Assembly: GCF_007993045.1 (NCBI RefSeq)
Contig: NZ_VOOR01000003.1
Coordinates: 124,001-188,000 of the forward strand
DNA from: Phaeodactylibacter luteus
GTDB lineage: Bacteria > Bacteroidota > Bacteroidia > Chitinophagales > Saprospiraceae
Direction of reading: 5' to 3'
Length of the DNA stretch: 64,000 nucleotides
This document shows, piece by piece, positions 34,098-43,900 of this stretch; the first letter of the stretch is position 1; each line of letters opens with the position of its first letter. Under the pieces are notes generated by a model, which saw only the letters and a list, made by a program, of their open reading frames with translations, did no database searches and had not been told where the DNA came from. Position numbers and translations under genes: made by a program.

Positions 34098-34153
34098 CTT
34101 TATTGCCTTTGCCCATTCACCAATTGCGGCGGCCCCTGGCCTTCACTGACAGC

Positions 34154-36274
34154 CTATCCCGGCTGCCGGAAATACAAAGAAGCGCGGCCGGCCTGCATGT
34201 CCCCACCGTTGTGGCTCCAAAAATAAGTTTTCAGGACATCGCCGGGGGCCACTCCATCAGGAACAGCTATTGGGATGAGCAGCGGCCTGCCACTGCCGCC
34301 TCTTGGTGCCCAAACATTGATGTCTTCCCCTGCCCAATGATAAAGCTCGCCCCCACGCTGCCATTCTGCCACCCAGGTGCCGCACTGCCCGGCCGCGCAG
34401 CTCAGGCTGGCTCTGAGCCAGATCACCTCGGCCATGGCCTGGCTTGGGGACAGGGTGTCCCAAAAAGGTGGGCTGTAAGGCTGCTGCCCAGATACAGCAG
34501 TGCTTTCTGCAAGCTGCTCAGGGGGGCTCTGCATCAACCGGGGGGCTAAGCGCAGAAGCGCAATGCCGCCTTTTGAACCAACAGTATCTGCCCGGATGCC
34601 ATACTTTAGCCAAGTAGACTGATGCTGCCCCCTTCTCCCAGGCCCAGACAACAGGAATGCCGTATCGGCCATAGCCATTGCCTCCGATAGCGCAGGCAGG
34701 CTATCTGGCAGCCATAGCTGCGGCACACCCTCTGCCGCATATTGGCCAGCAAGCGCCATACTGGAAAGCTCGCCTACTGCCGCTTTGCCCTCCTTTTCAA
34801 CCCATACCCTGAGCAAGGTATGGTAATTGAGCTCAGGGCTGAGGACCTCCCCTCCCCAGCCGAAAGCATCACTCAGCACCCTCAGCGGCCTGCTGCTGAA
34901 TACAAAAGCAGTATCCCTTCCCTGCAGCAGCTCCTCGGGCGTTGCATCTTGGGCATGCGCAATACCCTCTGCTGCAAGGAAATAAGTCAGCCCATGTGGC
35001 TCGCAGCCAATAATCCCAACGGGCGCGCCAGAAGGGGGCAAAAGCTGGCTCAGCCGGGACACTTCTGCCCGTGGCTGATAATGGGCTGAATAATACTGAT
35101 AAAAAGCATCTTGGCTCCGCCCGCCCGTTTTGATATCCTCCATCAAACGCTTGTCCACCGCCTGCCGCTCTTGGAAACAAGTGGCCAGCACATAAGCTGC
35201 TAAGGCTAGCACGACCCCATAACGCCCTGCCCTGCCCCATTGTGCCGGCCAGGGCACGAGCCGCAAAGCTTGTTCGAGCAATAGCCCGCTAAGCAATGCA
35301 AATGCTGGAGCAAGCACAACAAAAACCCGTTGCGGGGCAGGGTTGCCAAAGGCAAAAGCCAACAAAAAAGGCATAGCCAATATCGATGCCAACAGCCAGG
35401 CTTCAGGTTTGCTTTTCTGGCGGAGACCGGCCCAGCCCCCCAGCAACAACAAGGGCAGCAGAAGCCATTTCCTTCCTATAAAGGCCAGGAATGCCCCACG
35501 CAGCGGATAGGTGAGCCGGTCTAGCTGAAAAGGGGAATAGGTCACGTACGGGTTACTGAACACCTGCCCAAAAACCGGGCTGTAAGCGAACAAGCCTAAA
35601 ACAATGCCAACAACTGCCGCGCTCCCGCCCCAAAAAGCGGTGCGGCTGCCCCTGCCATCACGCCGCCAAAACGATAGGGCCAGCTCGCCAAACCAATACC
35701 CGCCCAGCCCAAGCAGCACATACAAATTGGAGGCTACTGTATAAAACAATAGCCCTCCGGCCAAAACCTGCAGCCACCAATACCGCCATGAGGGCCTGCG
35801 GCAAAAGCCCCATGCCCCGTACAACAATATGGACAAAAGGAACATGCTCAGCCCATACCCGCGCGCCTGCAGCACGAAATTCATAAAACCTGGCATGCCT
35901 GCCAGACATATGCCTGCAATCAGCCCAGCCCAATGCCCGGCATAACGCTTGCCTACAAAGTATACGGCCGATATGGCCAGGAAAGCATACAACAGATACA
36001 ACTGCCGCAGCCAAATCGGATGAGACAACAACGCATCAAAACTTGCCACCCCGATTGTTGACAAATACAGCCGGTTGAGCAGGTTGAAAAAGATATGATT
36101 GTTCGGGACGTGGTAGTCAGTGGCTATCGTAGACAAGGGTTTCAAAGCGAAGTAACGCAGCGTATACAGCTCGTCATTCCAAAAATCTAACCACAAGTAG
36201 GGCTGTAAAAGGGCAAATGCCATAGCCAAAATGAAGAGCAGCTCGCCAACTGGCCGGAAAAGTGAACGCTTCAT
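34154..36274 (-). CDS. GT-C-like polytopic membrane protein (putative glycosyltransferase family 39-like)
   Basis: A 706-residue protein with about 11-13 transmembrane segments in the first 420 residues and a soluble C-terminal part of about 280 residues. An early loop holds WLDFWNDELYTLRYFAL, where the Asp-Glu pair resembles the catalytic acidic residues of GT-C enzymes (PMT/ArnT type) that take sugar from polyprenyl phosphate. HVPNNHIFFNLLNRL and FVLQARGYGLSMFLLS fit the same family. The C-terminal part lies outside the cytoplasm and is beta-rich. The acceptor is unknown. It is a single-gene unit with long intergenic gaps at both sides. Confidence 0.72.
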   Translation of the reverse strand: MKRSLFRPVGELLFILAMAFALLQPYLWLDFWNDELYTLRYFALKPLSTIATDYHVPNNHIFFNLLNRLYLSTIGVASFDALLSHPIWLRQLYLLYAFLAISAVYFVGKRYAGHWAGLIAGICLAGMPGFMNFVLQARGYGLSMFLLSILLYGAWGFCRRPSWRYWWLQVLAGGLLFYTVASNLYVLLGLGGYWFGELALSFWRRDGRGSRTAFWGGSAAVVGIVLGLFAYSPVFGQVFSNPYVTYSPFQLDRLTYPLRGAFLAFIGRKWLLLPLLLLGGWAGLRQKSKPEAWLLASILAMPFLLAFAFGNPAPQRVFVVLAPAFALLSGLLLEQALRLVPWPAQWGRAGRYGVVLALAAYVLATCFQERQAVDKRLMEDIKTGGRSQDAFYQYYSAHYQPRAEVSRLSQLLPPSGAPVGIIGCEPHGLTYFLAAEGIAHAQDATPEELLQGRDTAFVFSSRPLRVLSDAFGWGGEVLSPELNYHTLLRVWVEKEGKAAVGELSSMALAGQYAAEGVPQLWLPDSLPALSEAMAMADTAFLLSGPGRRGQHQSTWLKYGIRADTVGSKGGIALLRLAPRLMQSPPEQLAESTAVSGQQPYSPPFWDTLSPSQAMAEVIWLRASLSCAAGQCGTWVAEWQRGGELYHWAGEDINVWAPRGGSGRPLLIPIAVPDGVAPGDVLKTYFWSHNGGDMQAGRASLYFRQPG

Positions 36275-36633
36275 GCCCTTTTTACCTCAAAATAGCCATT
36301 TTGGGGGAACATGGCACCATCGGGCGGCGCGGATCACCCCACTCCTACAGTAAGCGCGGGATACCGCCCCTCGTCACAGCGGCCCTAGTGTTTGCCTAGC
36401 GGTTCAGAGGATGGAGCTGACCGGGCCAGCCGGTTTTGGCTCGATGCCCAATGATCCCTCAACGGCACCTGGCCTTCCTGACGGCTTCCCTCAGCCTGCA
36501 CCTCGTGGTGGCCGCCTTGCTCATCGGCTGTTGCCTTTGCCCTTACCGGGCGGACTCAGGGCTTGTGCCCGTCAGGCCCGCGCTATGCCTGCACCCTATG
36601 AGAAAGGGCCGGCAGTAAACGGCCAGCCCTTTC
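36275..36633. other. Intergenic stretch with a strong inverted repeat
   Basis: No gene is supported here. A reading frame of 55 codons (36451-36618) with a hydrophobic centre exists but has no support. An inverted repeat at 36599-36636 (tgagaaagggccggc/ggccagccctttctca) forms a long stem with no T tract. It directly abuts the start of family 2 copy 3. Confidence 0.4.
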
Positions 36634-37071
36634 TCAGCTTTGCACATTGCCCAGTTTGGGGCGTTTTGGTCAAGAAAATCAAGGATTCACCCCCACTTGC
36701 TGTACCAGCACGACCGGCTAGGTTCTGGCAAAGCCACTAGATTTGAGCGGGCATGAACCAACATGCCGCAGGCGTTTATGCTTTTCGGGCTTAAGGCACT
36801 AGCCTGGCATTGGCCTAGCGCTGCGAAGGGGTGGCCGAAGGCCAGACCCGACGCCTGTAGGGCGAGGGGCCGAGCGGACAGCGAGCCCCGCAGCATAGCG
36901 GCACCTGCCCTATGGCAGGGGCAGGCCCATCACGCGAAGCAAGCTGGGCAAGCAAAAAACGACAATCTAGCTTGCGCCCATTTGAGTTTAGGGGCTCAAC
37001 TGAAAACCCAGTGAGGAAGCAAGTTCATAAAGTATGGATCTTCAACAGCAAAAGCTACAAACAAGCGCTTA
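36634..37071 (+). repeat. Dispersed repeat family 2, copy 3, split by a family 1 element
   Basis: The left half (36634-36747) and right half (36980-37071) together match copies 1 and 2: CTGTACCAGCACGACCGGC, GCCACTA, then after the insert CCCAGTGAGGAAG, TTCATAAAG. Removing the insert and one target duplication gives about 199 bp, the same length as copies 1 (192) and 2 (210). The right end acaaacaagcgctt is the complement of the family 2 left end. This end reaches the TAA stop codon of the peroxiredoxin gene (37069-37071). Confidence 0.72.
36748..36979 (-). mobile_element. MITE-like element family 1, copy E, inserted in a family 2 repeat
   Basis: A 232-bp element that begins cGGGCATGAACC and ends GCTTGCGCCC. 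It is flanked by the perfect 7-bp repeat ATTTGAG at 36741-36747 and 36980-36986. Its core matches copies A and B, but the second hairpin is expanded to a longer imperfect stem (near 36836-36872). The first hairpin loop is atag. It is inserted in the middle of family 2 copy 3, so it is younger than that repeat. Confidence 0.88.
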
Positions 37072-37707
37072 ATCCCGGTTGGGCTGAGGCGTAAGCCGCA
37101 GGTAAGGCTTCACCTCATTGAACCCTTTAGGGAACTTTTCCCGGGCAGCCTCGCTAGAAACCGAAGGGGAAATCACAACCTCATCCCCGTCCTCCCAGTC
37201 TACAGGAGTAGCTACGCTGTAGTTGTCCGTAAGCTGAAGGGAATCGATGACGCGCAGAATCTCATTGAAATTGCGCCCGGTAGAGGGCGGGTAGGTCAGC
37301 GTCAGGCGCACCTTCTTATTGGGGTCAATCACAAAAACCGACCGGACCGTGAACTTCTCATTGGCCTCAGGGTGGATCATATCATAAGCAACCGCCACCT
37401 GTTTGTCCTCATCGGCGATGATCGGGAAATTCATTTTGACAGACTGCGTCTCCTCTATATCCCCCACCCATTTCAGGTGTTCTGCTAAGGGGTCTACAGA
37501 AAGGGCAATGACCTTGACATTGCGTTTGGCGAACTCCCCTTTCAAGGCTGCAGTGCGGCCCAGCTCGGTGGTGCAGACTGGAGTGAAGTCTGCAGGGTGG
37601 GAGTACAAAACGCCCCAGCTATCGCCCAGCCATTCATGAAAATTGATCTCGCCTTCAGTGGTTTTGGCGGTAAAATTGGGAGCCTCTTCTCCTAGTCGTA
37701 AGGACAT
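37069..37707 (-). CDS. 1-Cys peroxiredoxin (Prx6 type)
   Basis: A 212-residue thiol peroxidase that reduces hydrogen peroxide and organic hydroperoxides. The peroxidatic Cys45 lies in HPADFTPVCTTELG, and I see no other Cys in the protein, so it is a 1-Cys enzyme needing an outside reductant. The C-terminal domain with RNFNEILRVIDSLQL and TPVDWEDGDEVV is that of the Prx6 group. There is no signal peptide, so it is cytoplasmic. Its stop codon overlaps the end of a family 2 repeat. It is a single-gene unit, and the 196 bp upstream show no clear promoter box. Confidence 0.95.
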   Translation of the reverse strand: MSLRLGEEAPNFTAKTTEGEINFHEWLGDSWGVLYSHPADFTPVCTTELGRTAALKGEFAKRNVKVIALSVDPLAEHLKWVGDIEETQSVKMNFPIIADEDKQVAVAYDMIHPEANEKFTVRSVFVIDPNKKVRLTLTYPPSTGRNFNEILRVIDSLQLTDNYSVATPVDWEDGDEVVISPSVSSEAAREKFPKGFNEVKPYLRLTPQPNRD

Positions 37708-37903
37708 AATCGTTGGGAATTTAAAGTGATGAGTTTTATTCCATATAATTCAGATAGGAATAAAATGATATTTTCATCCTTTTTGTTCTCCTGCGGAGGC
37801 GAAATCTGTGCTGCTGCAGCAAAAAATATAGCTTGCCCTGTGCTCGGCCCAAAACCGAAGTGCCAAATCCCGGCATAAAACGCATAGGGCAAAAGAACTA
37901 CCC

Positions 37904-39019
37904 CTAGAAATGCTCTGTGCCAGGCAGTGCCTGAAGCGGGCGGAAGCCAAACCCGTTGCGCCGCTGACGCCTCAGCCGGTACTTGCCGGCTTCCTGCAGC
38001 TCTGCCCTGCCTTCCAGGAAAGGCCTGGCCAGGCGGTCGATGGCCTGGTATTCAATCAGGAAGCCATCATGCCCATAGGTACTGTCGAACAGCTCCAACT
38101 GTGCCCGGGGGATATGGGCTGCGAGCAGCGCCTGCTCCTCTACCGGGAACAAAACATCGGAATGTATGCCGACCACGAGGGCGTCAGCAGTGATTCGCCT
38201 CAAGGCTTTCTCCACACCTCCCCTGCCCCGACCAAGGTCATGGCTGTCCATTGCCCGCCCAAGGGCAAGGTAGGACAGCGGGTCAAAGCGGCGCACGAGC
38301 TTTTGCCCCTGATACTGTTGATAGGAAGCCGCACGGAAGCCGGACAGCAGACCGGGGGCGGCCTCCTGTTGTGTGTTCTGGTAGGTCCGGTAATTGCGGT
38401 AAGAAAGCATAGCGATAGAACGGGCCGCAGCCAAGCCAGCAGCCCCAGCCTGAGGGCCTGCATCGTATAGGGTGGGGTCTGCCTGAAGCGCCATGCGCTG
38501 AGCCTCATTGAACGCAATGCCCCACGGGGAGTGGACAGCATTCGTAGCCAGCACACAAATGCTTTGGAAAAGGCCCGGGTCTGATACCGCCCATTCCAGC
38601 AGTTGCTGCCCGCCCATAGAGCCGCCTATGCCCATCCGGATCTGGCTGATGCCCAAATGCGCCTGCAGGTACTGATGCGCCTTTACCATATCCCGCACTG
38701 TGATGAGCGGGAAATCCTTGCCATAAGCCTGCCCGGTCTTGGGGTTCAGGCTCCTGGCATTGGTGCTCCCGTAACAGGAGCCCAGCATATTGGCACACAC
38801 AATGAAATAGCGGCTAGGGTCAAGCAGTTTGCCCTTGCCAAACAGCCCTGCCCACCAGTCGTCTACAGCAGTATTGCCGGTAAGGGCATGAAAGACCCAG
38901 ATTACATTATCCCGGCCGGGGGCCATTGCCCCAAAGGTCTCATAAGCAATGTTTACTACAGGGAGCGCCCCTCCCCCTTCGAGCTTCAGCCCGTCATTAA
39001 TCTTTAAATACTCCAACAT
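37904..39019 (-). CDS. metX: Homoserine O-acetyltransferase
   Basis: A 371-residue alpha/beta-hydrolase-fold acyltransferase that makes O-acetylhomoserine from homoserine and acetyl-CoA, the committed step to methionine. The nucleophile elbow is GGSMGGQQ (Ser near residue 138). The catalytic Asp is in HSDVLFPV and His in YGHDGFLIE. Family stretches NMLGSCYGSTNARSLNP and FPLITVRDMV are present. The C-terminal 30 residues are basic and extend past the usual end. A SAM-I-type riboswitch lies in its 5' leader, so expression should fall when SAM is plentiful. Confidence 0.96.
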   Translation of the reverse strand: MLEYLKINDGLKLEGGGALPVVNIAYETFGAMAPGRDNVIWVFHALTGNTAVDDWWAGLFGKGKLLDPSRYFIVCANMLGSCYGSTNARSLNPKTGQAYGKDFPLITVRDMVKAHQYLQAHLGISQIRMGIGGSMGGQQLLEWAVSDPGLFQSICVLATNAVHSPWGIAFNEAQRMALQADPTLYDAGPQAGAAGLAAARSIAMLSYRNYRTYQNTQQEAAPGLLSGFRAASYQQYQGQKLVRRFDPLSYLALGRAMDSHDLGRGRGGVEKALRRITADALVVGIHSDVLFPVEEQALLAAHIPRAQLELFDSTYGHDGFLIEYQAIDRLARPFLEGRAELQEAGKYRLRRQRRNGFGFRPLQALPGTEHF

Positions 39020-39145
39020 GCTGCCGCTTTAAAATGAAGTACGCTCCCCCCTTGGCGCTTGGTTGAACCTTTGCTAAATATCTGGGCCCGGCCCAGCGGG
39101 CCCCTGGAAAATCAAAGGGGATAAAAAACTGCGTACATAAATGGA

Positions 39146-39261
39146 TTTATTGTCCCAAAAAGCGCTGCCACAGGCAGCTTTGGCAGGAATTGGCACCTTT
39201 CGCCAAGCGGCGCGGTTGCCAGGGTTTCTCAGAGCCTGTTCTCTCCACCCTTCTTAATAAA
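39146..39261 (-). promoter_or_regulatory. SAM-I-type (S-box) riboswitch controlling metX
   Basis: On the minus strand the aptamer reads ttattaagaagggtggagag, then aacaggctctgagaaaccct, ggcaacc and, after a variable arm, aaggtgccaattcctgcc. These are the conserved S-box segments (AAGAG-GGUGGAGGGA, GAAACC-GGCAACC, GGUGCNAAUUCC). TTTATT and AATAAA at the two ends can close helix P1. It starts about 20 nt after a TAATTTTG promoter box and ends about 127 nt before the metX ATG. A GC-rich palindrome (gggccc near 39084-39103 twice) follows, without a U tract, so control may be translational. Confidence 0.88.
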
Positions 39262-39288
39262 ACCACTTCCTTAGAAGAGATTAAGACA

Positions 39289-39296
39289 CAAAATTA
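39289..39296 (-). promoter_or_regulatory. -7 box upstream of the metX riboswitch
   Basis: TAATTTTG on the minus strand is a perfect TAnnTTTG box about 28 nt before the aptamer. It sits in the 314-bp gap between metX and cutC. No -33 TTG is visible. Confidence 0.45.
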
Positions 39297-39333
39297 AGCA
39301 AAAAAGGGGTAGGCTGCTACCCCCCTATGGTTT

Positions 39334-40020
39334 TTAACCCTTTATTAAACGGCCCAGCAAGCGCCGGCCATGGTACTCACGGGCTCCAATCCTGCGGTGC
39401 CAGCCGGCCAGGTTTTCCCGGGTCACCTTCCCAGCTGCGATGACGATGATGCCTTGGCCTGCAGCGGCCTGCATTTTCTGTATGGTAGCCGCCCCCTCCA
39501 GGGCACGGGGCTGAGCTCCTGAGGTCAGGATGTACCGTATGCCCTCTACCTGACTGAGCTGACGGGCTGCCGCAACTGGCTCTGATGCTTCGTCTATCGC
39601 TTTGTGAAAGGTGAAGGGGATGCCCGGCGCTTGGCTCGTCAGCGCTGACATGAACTCGAGGTCGGGATTGCCGTCTGGTTGTAGGGCGCCGGTAACGACC
39701 TCGTGCACCCCGGCGTCCAACATCTGCTGCAGGGCTGGCAGCAGAGCCTGTTTTTCGCTTATGCTGTAGCAAAAGCCCCCTCCCCGGGCACGCAACATGG
39801 CTTTGACAGGTATGCGTACTGCCGCCAAAACATCTTTGAGCAATGAGAAGGCGGGGGTCAGCCCGCCCAGATCAAGGCGGGAACAAAGCTCAAGCCGAGT
39901 AGCCCCTGCTGCCTCAGCTGCCAAAGCTTCCTCTAAAGTTTCCACACAGGCTTCGAGCTCTAGCCCAGGGGGCGCCCAAGCTGGATAAGGGTAAAGCGGG
40001 CGCATATCTGTCTTTTCCAT
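39334..40020 (-). CDS. cutC: CutC family protein (copper homeostasis)
   Basis: A 228-residue TIM-barrel protein of the CutC family. The N-terminal LELEACVETLEEALAAEAAG with GATRLELCSRLDLGGLTP is diagnostic; RIPVKAMLRARGGGFCYS and FTFHKAIDEA also fit. CutC was linked to copper tolerance, but its biochemical activity is not settled. There is no signal peptide. It starts 2 bp after the stop of the SDR gene upstream, so the two are cotranscribed and perhaps translationally coupled. Confidence 0.9.
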   Translation of the reverse strand: MEKTDMRPLYPYPAWAPPGLELEACVETLEEALAAEAAGATRLELCSRLDLGGLTPAFSLLKDVLAAVRIPVKAMLRARGGGFCYSISEKQALLPALQQMLDAGVHEVVTGALQPDGNPDLEFMSALTSQAPGIPFTFHKAIDEASEPVAAARQLSQVEGIRYILTSGAQPRALEGAATIQKMQAAAGQGIIVIAAGKVTRENLAGWHRRIGAREYHGRRLLGRLIKG

Positions 40021-40022
40021 AT

Positions 40023-40802
40023 CTACTGAATCCCAACTTGAGAGAACCCGCCATCCACACGGATAGTCAGCCCGGTCAGGTAAGAAGATGCCGGCATGGC
40101 CAGAAAGGCGATTGTGCGGGCGACTTCTTCAGGGGTGCCTACTCTGCCTAACGGGGTGGCAGCGTTGATCTCGGCTACTTTCTCTGGTATCTTTAAGACC
40201 CGGTCTACCCGGGAAGTGGAAATAAACCAAGGGTTGACCGCATTGACGCGGATGTTGTCCGAGCCCCAATCTACCGCTAAGAATTGAGTCATACGGTCCA
40301 TAGCAGCTTTGGACATGGCATAAATGCCCGTGGTCCACATCACGCCCGTTTGAGCAGCAATGGAGGAAACGTTGATGATGCTGCCCCCCGCGCCAGATTT
40401 GAGCAAAGGGTACAGGCGCTGACTAAGATCAAAAGCGGTGGCGACATTCACATGCATGACCTCCTGCAGATCCTCCGGTGTGGCTTCCAGGGTAGGCTTC
40501 CTTACGTTAGTGCCTACATTATTGACCAAGATATCCAGGTTGCCAAAACGCGATTGGACCGCTTCCACTGCCCGTTCCCGGCCGGCTGCCTCTGCTATAT
40601 CAGCCACCATGCCGTAAGCCGGCCAGCCTTTCGCCTCCCAAGCTTGCTGATTCTCCCGGATCAGATCAGCAGAACGGGCCAGGAATATCACAGACGCCCC
40701 CAAGCGCAGCAGTTCTTCAGTTGCGGCTTTGCCTATGCCTTTGCTTGCGCCCGTTACCAAGGCCGTCTTCCCTTCCAGGCTCCAATGTTCCATATTGCTC
40801 AT
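40023..40802 (-). CDS. SDR family oxidoreductase (tropinone reductase-like)
   Basis: A 259-residue classical SDR. It has the cofactor motif TGASKGIG (about 18-25), [10 protein letters not shown], a catalytic Ser in INVSSIAAQ, and YAMSK (Tyr-x-x-x-Lys). The [10 protein letters not shown] stretch is typical of tropinone-reductase-like SDRs in bacteria. The substrate is unknown. The first ATG (40802) or a second one three codons later could be used. It is followed by cutC with a 2-bp gap. The 141 bp between this gene and the giant protein hold no clear signal beyond a GC-rich stretch. Confidence 0.88.
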   Translation of the reverse strand: MSNMEHWSLEGKTALVTGASKGIGKAATEELLRLGASVIFLARSADLIRENQQAWEAKGWPAYGMVADIAEAAGRERAVEAVQSRFGNLDILVNNVGTNVRKPTLEATPEDLQEVMHVNVATAFDLSQRLYPLLKSGAGGSIINVSSIAAQTGVMWTTGIYAMSKAAMDRMTQFLAVDWGSDNIRVNAVNPWFISTSRVDRVLKIPEKVAEINAATPLGRVGTPEEVARTIAFLAMPASSYLTGLTIRVDGGFSQVGIQ

Positions 40803-40943
40803 TTCATTCAGTTTTGAGAATCTGAAAAAGGAACAAGGCCAGTGCCGGGGATTGTTTACCCCAAGGAGCGATATCGCCCAAAAACTGCGGGGGCAGCCCG
40901 CTCCAACCGGGCCGCCCCCGCAGGGCTCAATCCAAATCCTTGG

Positions 40944-43900
40944 CTAAGGGGCCTGCCGGATAATGCGCCGGTAGATGGTGGCCTCCCCCGTTGATACCCC
41001 TAACAGATAAACGCCGGCAGGCAGGTGCCCCAGGTCAATGACACCGGGCGCTGTGCTTGCAGGAAGGCTCAGCTCCCGCCCCTGAATGCTGTACAGTTTC
41101 AAGCCGGTCAGTGGCAGCCCCTGTGGGCTGACAACCGCTACCCTTCCTGTGGTGGGATTGGGGAACACCCTAAACAGCCCTTCGCCCTCAGGCGGCTCAT
41201 TGCCGGTATCCCGCACCACCGTGAAGTGGGTTTCCAGCCCTTGGATGGGCAACAGGTCCTCGTCCTTATCCAGGCAAAGGATATGCTCTAGCGCTATGCC
41301 CGATTCCTGTATCCCAGCAATGTCATCAATTACTCCAATAATGTATGCGACTTGCCCATGGCCAGAAACGTTGTTGTGGTCGATGCGGCTCAGGGCCATT
41401 TCTATGCGCCCTTCTTCCGGATATATCTTGTGGATATTGACCGTATTGATGCCCGGCTCGCCAAACCAGCTTACGGGGTAAACGATTTCAATGGAGCTTG
41501 GGTCTATGACCTCCGGGTCAAAAGTCACGGTGAAGGCAATACCATAGGCGTTGCTGACCGGCTGAGCGGCCTCCCCCACGATGATCGGAGCCTGGAAAAT
41601 GGCCCCATCTGGCTGGTTGTCGGGGAAATCCACATAAGCAGGCGGGTCGAGGGCAGTGCCCGGCAGTTCGGGCAAGTTGTTTTGCGGGCCGTGCGATAAG
41701 CCATAATTGAGCTCGATGGCTGCGATGTCCTGCTCATCAATAATACCGTCTCCATTGCAGTCGGCGTGCTTAAAGTTGGTGCCATCGGCAAAGGAAGGCC
41801 CCCAGTTCATGGAAGAAGCGGGCTCCCAGCTATTGCCCAGAGCCGTCCGCTCCGGCCCCTGCGCACCGTACGCCAGGCCTATGCTCAGCAGGTCGACATG
41901 ATGGGCCAGGTTGTCCGCGTTGGCATCGCCCGGCCAGACTTCTTCTTCCACAGGCTCCCAGCAGAGGTTGTCCACAAACCCTGAACCATCTAAATAAAAC
42001 TCGCTGAGCGCTCCGGTGATGATGACCTGTGCACTGTTCCCCCCGTTGGGGCTATCGGCTGGCCAACGTTTTTCCAGGACATTCCCATCGGGAAGGGCTA
42101 TCGGAATGTTGAAGCCCAGGGTATCCAAACCGACGTGAATGAACTCGTCAATGCGGAGGTAGCTCAAGTCCGACTCCTGAATGGAATAATCGAAGCTGAC
42201 CTGAGCAGCAGGCTGCTGAAAAACGAACCGGGCCAAAGCCTGCTCCATGCCCAACATCTCTCCTGCCGCAGCATCAAAATAGCTGACTCCGGCAGAGGGT
42301 TGTACCCAAAGGGCACAATTGCAGAAATCGCCCAGCAGATAAGCCAGCTCTACCCCGGAGGCTGTCCCAACCACAGCCCAATCATCCCCACCGGTAGAAG
42401 ACGGGCTCTGAAAGCCTGCAAAGGGCTCAAAAGTTAGGCAGCCATCCTCTTCAAGGAAAGCACCTACGCAAAGGTGGTCGATGGCCATTGCCTGCCATGG
42501 ATAAGCCTGAACCGCAAAGTACTCGAGCGGGCCCGTTACCGAAAGGCGCCCATAATTGCTCGCCAGGACCATAAAATCCAGCACTATGCCATTCTCTAAA
42601 GTATATGTATTGGAAACGAAGGGCACATAAATGCGCTCAGACCAGTCATTGGCGGTCACCCACAAACTGTCTGTGCCTGCCCCCAGCCAATAATCCATGC
42701 TCAGGGTACGTGCTGAAGTGTTAGCCGGCAAGCTGCCGAGCTCTACGGTGAATTGTGCATTGCGGAAGTATAAAGCCGCGCCCGTGCCCGTCAGGAAGCC
42801 AGGGATATTGCCAACCTCACGCACGCTTACGATAGGCTGAACTGCGTTTTCTGCTATTTCATAGCCTACCTGCAAGCCTTCCATGGCACCTAGCACGCCT
42901 GCACCGGCAAGCTCTGTTGCAAAACCAGTATAGGGCTCGAACATAAAGCACCCTTCTTCCCCCAGCCCTGTACAATCAAATGCTACAAATTCAGTGGAGG
43001 CCGTGCAATTGGGATGGCCTAAGTCTGCTATTGTCAGCTCATAAAGCTGATCGGTGAAAGGGTCAAAAGGGCCAAGGATTGGAAAAGCCCCCCCGTAGGT
43101 GAATACCCCGTATGCAACCCCATTCACAACGGCCTGGTACTCCTCTCCGGGCTCCACCCCGGTACTGTTGAACGAGGCCTCCACATAGAACCCTTCCTCA
43201 TCGCACTCGACAAAGCCCACAAGCAAGTCGGAAATATTGCAGAGCGTGTTGTCGCAGTCTGGCGCTTCAAAGGTGGCCGACGCACAGCACTCGGCCTGGT
43301 CGTTCACACAAATTTCAAAAGTAAACAGCCCCCCGCCTTGCGGCATTAGCCCTTCGATGGCCCCTGGGAATTCGCTGGCCGGGCTGAACCCGGCAAAAGC
43401 ACCGTTGATGAAATATTCTACGAATTCATTGCCCGGGCTGGCCAGCTCGAAATCTACAAAAAGGCTATAGGTGCCATCTTGCTCACAAGGGCCTGCCACC
43501 GCTGTAAGCCCTGAAATTGCGCAAGGCTCCGTTTCGCAGTCTATCGGCCCGATCTCCGTGTAGCCAAAACAGGTAGGCAACTCGAAGTCAAGTACGAGTA
43601 TATCGTAAACCGCCGCTCCGCCCGCCGTGAATGGGCCTAGGTTGACCGCCTGCCCATTATACGGGAATGGGCCAAAGACCTGGCCATCTACAAAAGCCAG
43701 ATAGCCCAAGCTGCCCGGCTCTTGTACCCCGACGGAGAGCTCTATCCAAAATTGCCCGTTTTCGCAGACGGAAGGGCTGGCCTCTACAAACTGGAACTGG
43801 CACTCGGCCGGAGGGGGGCACTCAATATCGAAACTCGCCTCGATACAGCAGTCGGACAATTCGAGGTTGCAAATGGTCACCGCATCAAAACCAGTGCCAG

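Noticed and set aside
36451-36618. A 55-codon frame with a hydrophobic centre, like a small membrane protein
   Set aside because: No promoter, no homology I recognise, and its end lies inside an inverted repeat next to a mobile element.
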